Shown in pieces: positions 59,341 through 64,000 of a stretch of 64,000 nt of DNA (within the stretch, counting starts at the first letter, position 1; every line of letters starts with the position of its first letter). The stretch is from the NCBI GenBank assembly GCA_029962745.1, contig CM057162.1:14483397-14547396 (forward strand), in the 5' to 3' direction. A program made the translations under genes and the position numbers. The stretch is from Echinometra lucunter. Taxonomy: Eukaryota > Echinodermata > Echinoidea > Camarodonta > Echinometridae. The notes beneath the pieces were generated by a model. That model saw nothing but the letters and a program-made list of their open reading frames with translations, did not search any database and had not been told where the DNA came from.

Positions 59341-59476
59341 AATGTATTCATATAGCGCATTTTCCATGTACATGTTCAAATGCGCTTTTACAATGAAATT
59401 ATCATGTGACTAACCAACCTATACATAATGGTTGCTCGAGAAGAACTGCTGCTATTCCCAAGTGCAAGATCGACTA

Positions 59477-59892
59477 GTCCGCATGCGCAAATGCTACAAC
59501 CCTACCCACGTTTCTTTCATTTCAAAAATTAGGCCCGTGGCATTACGAATTCATAAAGGAATCGGAAACGCGCGCCCACCTTTAACACGGCGACTGATAA
59601 GTCAAGGCAGACCACGTGACTGTATTCTTTCATGATGGATCACCCAGTCAAATCTCCCACAATGGGACGGTTTCTGCGGGTGACAGGATATTATTTTATT
59701 TGTTTTCCATGGTCTGGTGGAAGCGTAATGACATGATAGACCCTGCATATGGTGCGGTCAGGAATACAAGGCAAACAGCTGATTGGTTAAGACGTTCGAA
59801 CGAAAAGAAAATGCACCGCGATCCATCATAGCATTCCTTCAATGAAGTCACGTGATGTTACCACATAATCCTATGATGGCGCATGCGCATGA
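59477..59892. promoter_or_regulatory. Promoter-like patch: two NRF1-like sites and two CACGTG boxes
   Basis: ccgcatgcgcaa (59479-59490) and gcgcatgcgcat (59879-59890) match the NRF1 palindrome GCGCATGCGC in nine to eleven positions. CACGTG occurs at 59613-59618 and 59849-59854. CpG and GC content are above the surroundings (cggaaacgcgcgcccacctt). NRF1 and E-box clusters are typical of housekeeping promoters, often bidirectional. No start site, TATA box or downstream exon is evident, so this remains a candidate. Confidence 0.3.
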
Positions 59893-60117
59893 CACATTAA
59901 TAGATAGCAAAATTTCATTTCTCAGATATCCGGTGGTGTAGGGCCCTTCATTCACTTGAAAACTCTTGGTGAATTTTAAACATCTACTGATGTTTTTGAC
60001 AAAAAATGGGGAATCTTTATACACTGGTTGCAATCATTTCGCCTTTTTATTTACTTGTTTGCTTATTGATTGATAGGTTAATCAATTAACCTTTTTAAAG
60101 AATAAAGGTATTTGCGG

Positions 60118-60354
60118 GCAGTACGGGCAGTTACAGATTATGCGTTCCTTATGGGCAACCAGTGTAGATTTTTAAATACAGAAGTAATGTGAATGTGTTT
60201 GCTCAACAGAGTAACACTTCGAGCAGCTGCATTCTGTAGCTTTTGTAAATGGGTAATTCGTGAATTTGGTAAGTTGTAGAGTAAAGCCGTTACCCAAATC
60301 AAGACGTGAGGAAGTCATCGAGTGGACAAGTTCCTGTGTTGCAGAACCTTTCAT
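60118..60354 (-). pseudogene. Decayed LINE reverse-transcriptase fragment
   Basis: On the minus strand, frame one gives LVHSMTSSRLDLGNGFTLQL then TKFTNYPF. After a +1 shift it gives LQNAAARSVTLLSKHIHITS then VFKNLHWLPIRN. The series (S)RLDY-(C/G)-N-x-L, L-P-x-x, L-Q-x-x-Q-N-A-A-A-R-x-(hydrophobic), H-I-T-x-(hydrophobic)-x-K-x-L-H-W-L-P-(I/V) is characteristic of the region just after the polymerase core of CR1/L2/Rex-like ORF2. One frameshift and a following stop make it non-functional. It lies about 17 amino-acid motif units upstream (in element order) of the part preserved at 41160-41480, from an element of similar type. Confidence 0.65.
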
Positions 60355-61351
60355 TATTTCTGCAGTCTGTATTCAATGATCTGTTGGCTTTCTTAAGATA
60401 AACGCAACCTTGATAGCGTATTTCAGGCAAGAAATTCGTTTGAGAATTTGTTTAATTATCATTATCATCATTATTTTAGTGATACTATATTAATCTTCAA
60501 ATTAAAAAAAAACATTCTTTTCGTGAAGACTGCACAAAAGAGGAAAAATGAGAAGAGGAAGTGGAAGAAGATGAAGAGAGTATAAAAAATGAAAATGGAC
60601 AACTAGGTGCGTAAAGTTATTTCACAAGACTATAAGATTACTTTCGCAAGATGGCGCTATCTATGCTCACCGTTATTGGGACAGAGAGGCGGGGGGGGGG
60701 GGGTACTCTGTCATGCTTGCCTCACTACAGGGTTGAAATTGTCCACAGATTCTACATGACGTGCGCTTGCTTCACCTGGACATGAATTCTGGTGTGTGGT
60801 TTATTTAAGTCTTAGAATTCCTTCTTCTAATATTTGAAATATTTGAAAATATATATGCAATTCTGGAGTCACTTCAAAATAGCGAAGCAGAAGATTTCTA
60901 TTAACTCTACTTTTCAGGGTTTACGAGGGGAAATGCTGAATATATATTATGTATAAAGGCCTATCTTTGAAAATCATCACATAGCTCGATTAAATGAAGT
61001 GTCCCGAGTTTCTTAACTTCTTTGACGACGTAGATGGCTTAAACAGTAAGATTACTTGCGTTAGCGCTAAACTGGCTTTGTGTCTAGGCCATAACACTGC
61101 TTCGTCAAACAGCCGTACCGCAACCATAGCAATGTGATATGCATAGCATTCACATCTACCATTTCCCCGTTTACTCCACCTATTCTGCAGACAATTTTCC
61201 TAGGCTGCTTGGACTTCTCGACCTTATGTACTTAATGAATTAGCAAAACCAATTTTCCAGTTCAATTAGAGAGTAAATTAGTCTTTTTCTGTTTAAAATT
61301 ACCGCTTACGTCACCTGCACTATGATATAACACTGCATAATGATTCGGATA
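60355..61351. other. Non-coding DNA, nothing recognised
   Basis: G13 at 60691-60703, preceded by caagatggcgctat (about 60648), which resembles a YY1 site. No gene. Confidence 0.4.
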
Positions 61352-61745
61352 TTTTTTTTGTTACCCATTTGGGTACTGCAACAGGTTTGCCCCTCTATTA
61401 AGTCTATTGGAATTTGAATATTCACTAGTAAACGAGTTAATCCATTGTCAACGCAAAACGGGTAGCGGTTATATCAAGCCTATCAAATATTCATGATCAG
61501 TCACTGAGTTACATATAAAATTGCCATTGGAAACTGACTGCAATTTTTTTTCGAACCAATGGCTACTGCAACCAACTGGCCCCTGTATTAAACCCATGGT
61601 AATTTGATAATTCATTAGCAAACGGGTTAAGGGTTAATCCACTGCCAACGCGAAGCGAGTGGCGATTATATGAAACCTTTCAGATATACATGAGCAGTCA
61701 CAGAGTTACATAAAAAATTGCCATTTGAAACTGACTTCAAATTAT
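61352..61745. repeat. Two-copy tandem repeat, about 190-195 bp
   Basis: The blocks tactgcaacaggtttgcccc / tactgcaaccaactggcccc, attcactagtaaacgagtta / attcattagcaaacgggtta and cagtcactgagttacatata / cagtcacagagttacataaa occur once in each half. The copies differ by point changes and a short duplication of gggttaa in the second. Confidence 0.8.
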
Positions 61746-62475
61746 AAACCGAGTAGGTTGGGTTTTCCCTTACTTCCTGTTATGAAAACATCATAGAAAC
61801 AAAGGATAATGAAACCACAAAATATCACTACAAACATGTATTAACAGAATAGATGGTTGGTTGTGCAACTGAAACTATTTTGCAGTGGGTTTTGAAATGC
61901 ATCTAGTGAAAATAGTATAGATTTTTAGAAATAAATCTTATGTGCATATTTCCCTTTTACTGGTTACTCTTTCAAATGCAGAATTTAAATAGTGTTAAAT
62001 GTCACGAGGGTTTTTTTTTTTAAATTTCTTTTCCCTCTTATTTTGTATTCATATTCATATCAACTTTTACTGTCTTGAACCCCCATCTCCAAAATATCTG
62101 CGTGCTAAAACTATAGCCTTAAATTTCTTTGTCATTAAGGAGAAAAAAGCTTTAGCCTTGGTTACAATGATTACATTTCTCTTACATTCAGGAAGCGTTT
62201 TTTAAGACACGGCATGAGACCAAATGATGGGTGACTTTATGAAATTAGGCAGGTTTTTTCTTCATTTAATTTTTGGAAAAAATATATAGACAATTAATTC
62301 AATCGAATTTTTGTAGAAAAAAGATTATATATCACTGATTCTGTATGGCCTCCAAACTTCATGGAAGCTCTGTAATTCATGTACGGGATATTTGTGTATT
62401 ATGGTTAGGTGAGTGGTTATTTCATCCGACTGCTAACATGGCTAAGAAAGCATGTGTATGCATGTAAGTAAGCAA
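61746..62475. other. Non-coding DNA, nothing recognised
   Basis: AT-rich, no element ends or exons. Confidence 0.45.
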
Positions 62476-62545
62476 CCAGGGGACCGACGGCTCTAAGTCC
62501 TTTCTAAGGGACCTGGTAATGGGGATTAATGCCTTACCAAAGTGC
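62476..62545. repeat. GGGACCGACGGCT dispersed repeat
   Basis: aggggaccgacggctctaag tcctttctaagggacctgg matches the text at 1-40 of this window and, more weakly, the SINE body at 25750-25800. It is only the conserved block, without tRNA boxes. Confidence 0.35.
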
Positions 62546-62648
62546 ATGATCCCTTGTAGAAAAGTAGCATGAGTACCATGGTAATTTGACGAAATAACCA
62601 TTAAATGATGGCAATTTGATGGGGCTTGCATGGTACTTTCATAGATCT

Positions 62649-62780
62649 GGGCCCCGTAACACAAAGTTTAGCAATTGATCGTACGATTGATCTTTGCGAT
62701 TGATTGCATTGACCACTATGTGCAATCATTCGCAAAAATTTATTGTACGATCAATCGCTAAGCTTTGTGTTACGGGGCCC
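62649..62780. mobile_element. 132-bp MITE with GGGCCCCGTAACACAAAG ends
   Basis: gggccccgtaacacaaagtt tagcaattgatcgtac at the left and its reverse complement at the right (two mismatches in about 36 bp). The centre tttgcgattgattgcattga is also partly symmetrical. The gggccccg start and tca/tga core link it to 50780-50927 and 42617-43005. Confidence 0.8.
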
Positions 62781-64000
62781 TGAGGTTACCCTACCCATGA
62801 TACTTTTTCTGCAGGGCCTGGAGCATCCACTAGTTTTCGAATCCGGGTATTTTGTGGAGTTACACATATACATGTAATTAATTATATGAATCTTACTTAT
62901 TAAAGATGGATTAAATTTGATTTTAACCCACGCTGGGTCCCTTTGAATGATTATGGTCATGAACTCTCTATGTGGGCTCTGGATAGAATCCAAATCTACA
63001 TCATTTAATGTTTCAGTATATATGCTCATGCACTGTTTGTTTTACGGAATGTGAAAATAATTACTGAAAAAAACTTTGGACTGTGGACTTTCACCTTTGA
63101 ACTCTGTGATCTCACGGGAAGCCTACAGGTATAAAAATGAAATGATTGGCAATATTCCACGAACATGCAGACACCTTTTAGTGAACCCACTTGATAAATG
63201 GAGACAGTCAAAGCGATTCGCGGTTCTATTTACTTACTCGTGGTAGTCAATACTAGGTTAAACGCATTCACTTAATCGATGCACACGTATTTTTGTGCGA
63301 TTTGTTACGACTGTAGCTTGTGTTTGTGTGTTGTTCAGTCACAGTCCTTAGTATCATTTACTTCAAATAACTTATGACCGATGGTCGCACTGGTGTTATC
63401 GCAATCTACATTTTAACATATATTCCATAAATTCAGGTGTATATATATATATATATATATGTATTATATGCGCGTATAATATATACATTTATAATTTATC
63501 TATTCATTTCTTTAGTTCCTATTGAAAAGAGGCTTCAGATAAGCTTTTTACTATCATTACTTCAATTAACACCTTCATCATCATCATCATCATTATTATT
63601 ATTATCATTATTATTATTGTTACTATTATCGTCATTGTTATTGTCGTCATCACTATTATCCTTATTATTAGAGATATGTATAAAACTGAACTGGACTGAA
63701 CTATATACCCACTACTGATCTGATCTCGTGCATACTACTATTAGTACACATTGAAAGTGTGTAAAAGTAGTTGCACCACTGTTTGTACCTTCAAAGAAAG
63801 GATTACTCACCAGTATATGTGTATTCCGAATACAACCCACGGCGTGATACTTCCTCAAGTATAAATTAAGTCCAACTTTGGTAATGACACCCCACACGTC
63901 TTCTCATCCAAACACACCATTAATGAACACCATGTAGTCCCATACATTGGTATGCATTTCAAATGATATATGGACCTCCAAATGAGTTGCGTAATCACTA
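62781..64000. other. Non-coding DNA with (TA)n and (ATC/ATT)n microsatellites
   Basis: (TA)n at about 63438-63461 and imperfect (ATC/ATT)n at about 63570-63672. No exon or element ends recognised before the window closes. Confidence 0.5.

Noticed and set aside
59146..59379. Poly-Thr and poly-Ser frames on the two strands
   Set aside because: Produced by the (ACT)n microsatellite; no flanking exon structure.
1..64000. CRISPR array, prophage, operon or toxin-antitoxin system
   Set aside because: The direct repeats seen are microsatellites, local duplications or transposon ends; there are no evenly spaced repeat-spacer units and the spliced archain gene shows a eukaryotic nuclear genome.

Overview
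The window reads as nuclear DNA of a marine deuterostome, most likely an echinoderm and probably a sea urchin. It is AT-rich and gene-poor, has spliced exons with GT/AG borders, and is crowded with inverted-repeat elements, tRNA-derived SINEs, decayed LINE tails, microsatellites and long G or C homopolymers. The phrases gggccccgtttcataaa, taggccta, gcgagcgagcgaa and gacgggtcacatat are ones I associate with echinoderm repeats. That assignment is from memory and was not tested by a search. There are no bacterial operons, phage genes or CRISPR arrays.

The one gene I can name lies at the left edge: the last two coding exons of ARCN1 (delta-COP, the archain subunit of the COPI coat) on the + strand at 181-385 and 1488-1577. 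They are joined by a phase-0 intron and followed by a 3' UTR that may end near an AATAAA at 2544. A foldback element sits in the last intron and another in the probable UTR.

From about 2 to 23 kb the DNA is stacked transposon debris. It holds a pogo/Tigger-like element nested in a G-rich-ended element and itself carrying a LINE fragment (4.3-5.4 kb), two head-to-head SINEs (7.4-7.7 kb), a 2.6 kb TTAA-flanked element (9.5-12.1 kb), and a large structure at 12.1-18.7 kb in which inverted arms bracket a diverged tandem duplication, each copy with its own insertions. Three foldback MITEs then lie in a row (18.9-20.1 kb), followed by an element with GGCGCCGGAAG ends (22.0-22.9 kb).

From 23 to 64 kb no gene can be named. 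The region holds more MITEs, some shared between distant sites, three degenerate retroelement coding fragments or tails, local tandem duplications (44.9-47.5, 57.0-57.5, 61.35-61.75 kb and a perfect 62-bp doublet at 38.5 kb), microsatellites, and a few CpG-rich or promoter-like patches (about 25.2, 54.9 and 59.5-59.9 kb) that could mark unseen gene starts. I found no convincing new biological system. The most informative structures are the bracketed tandem duplication, which offers empty-site/filled-site comparisons, and a perfect palindrome of two CRE sites inside one of its insertions.
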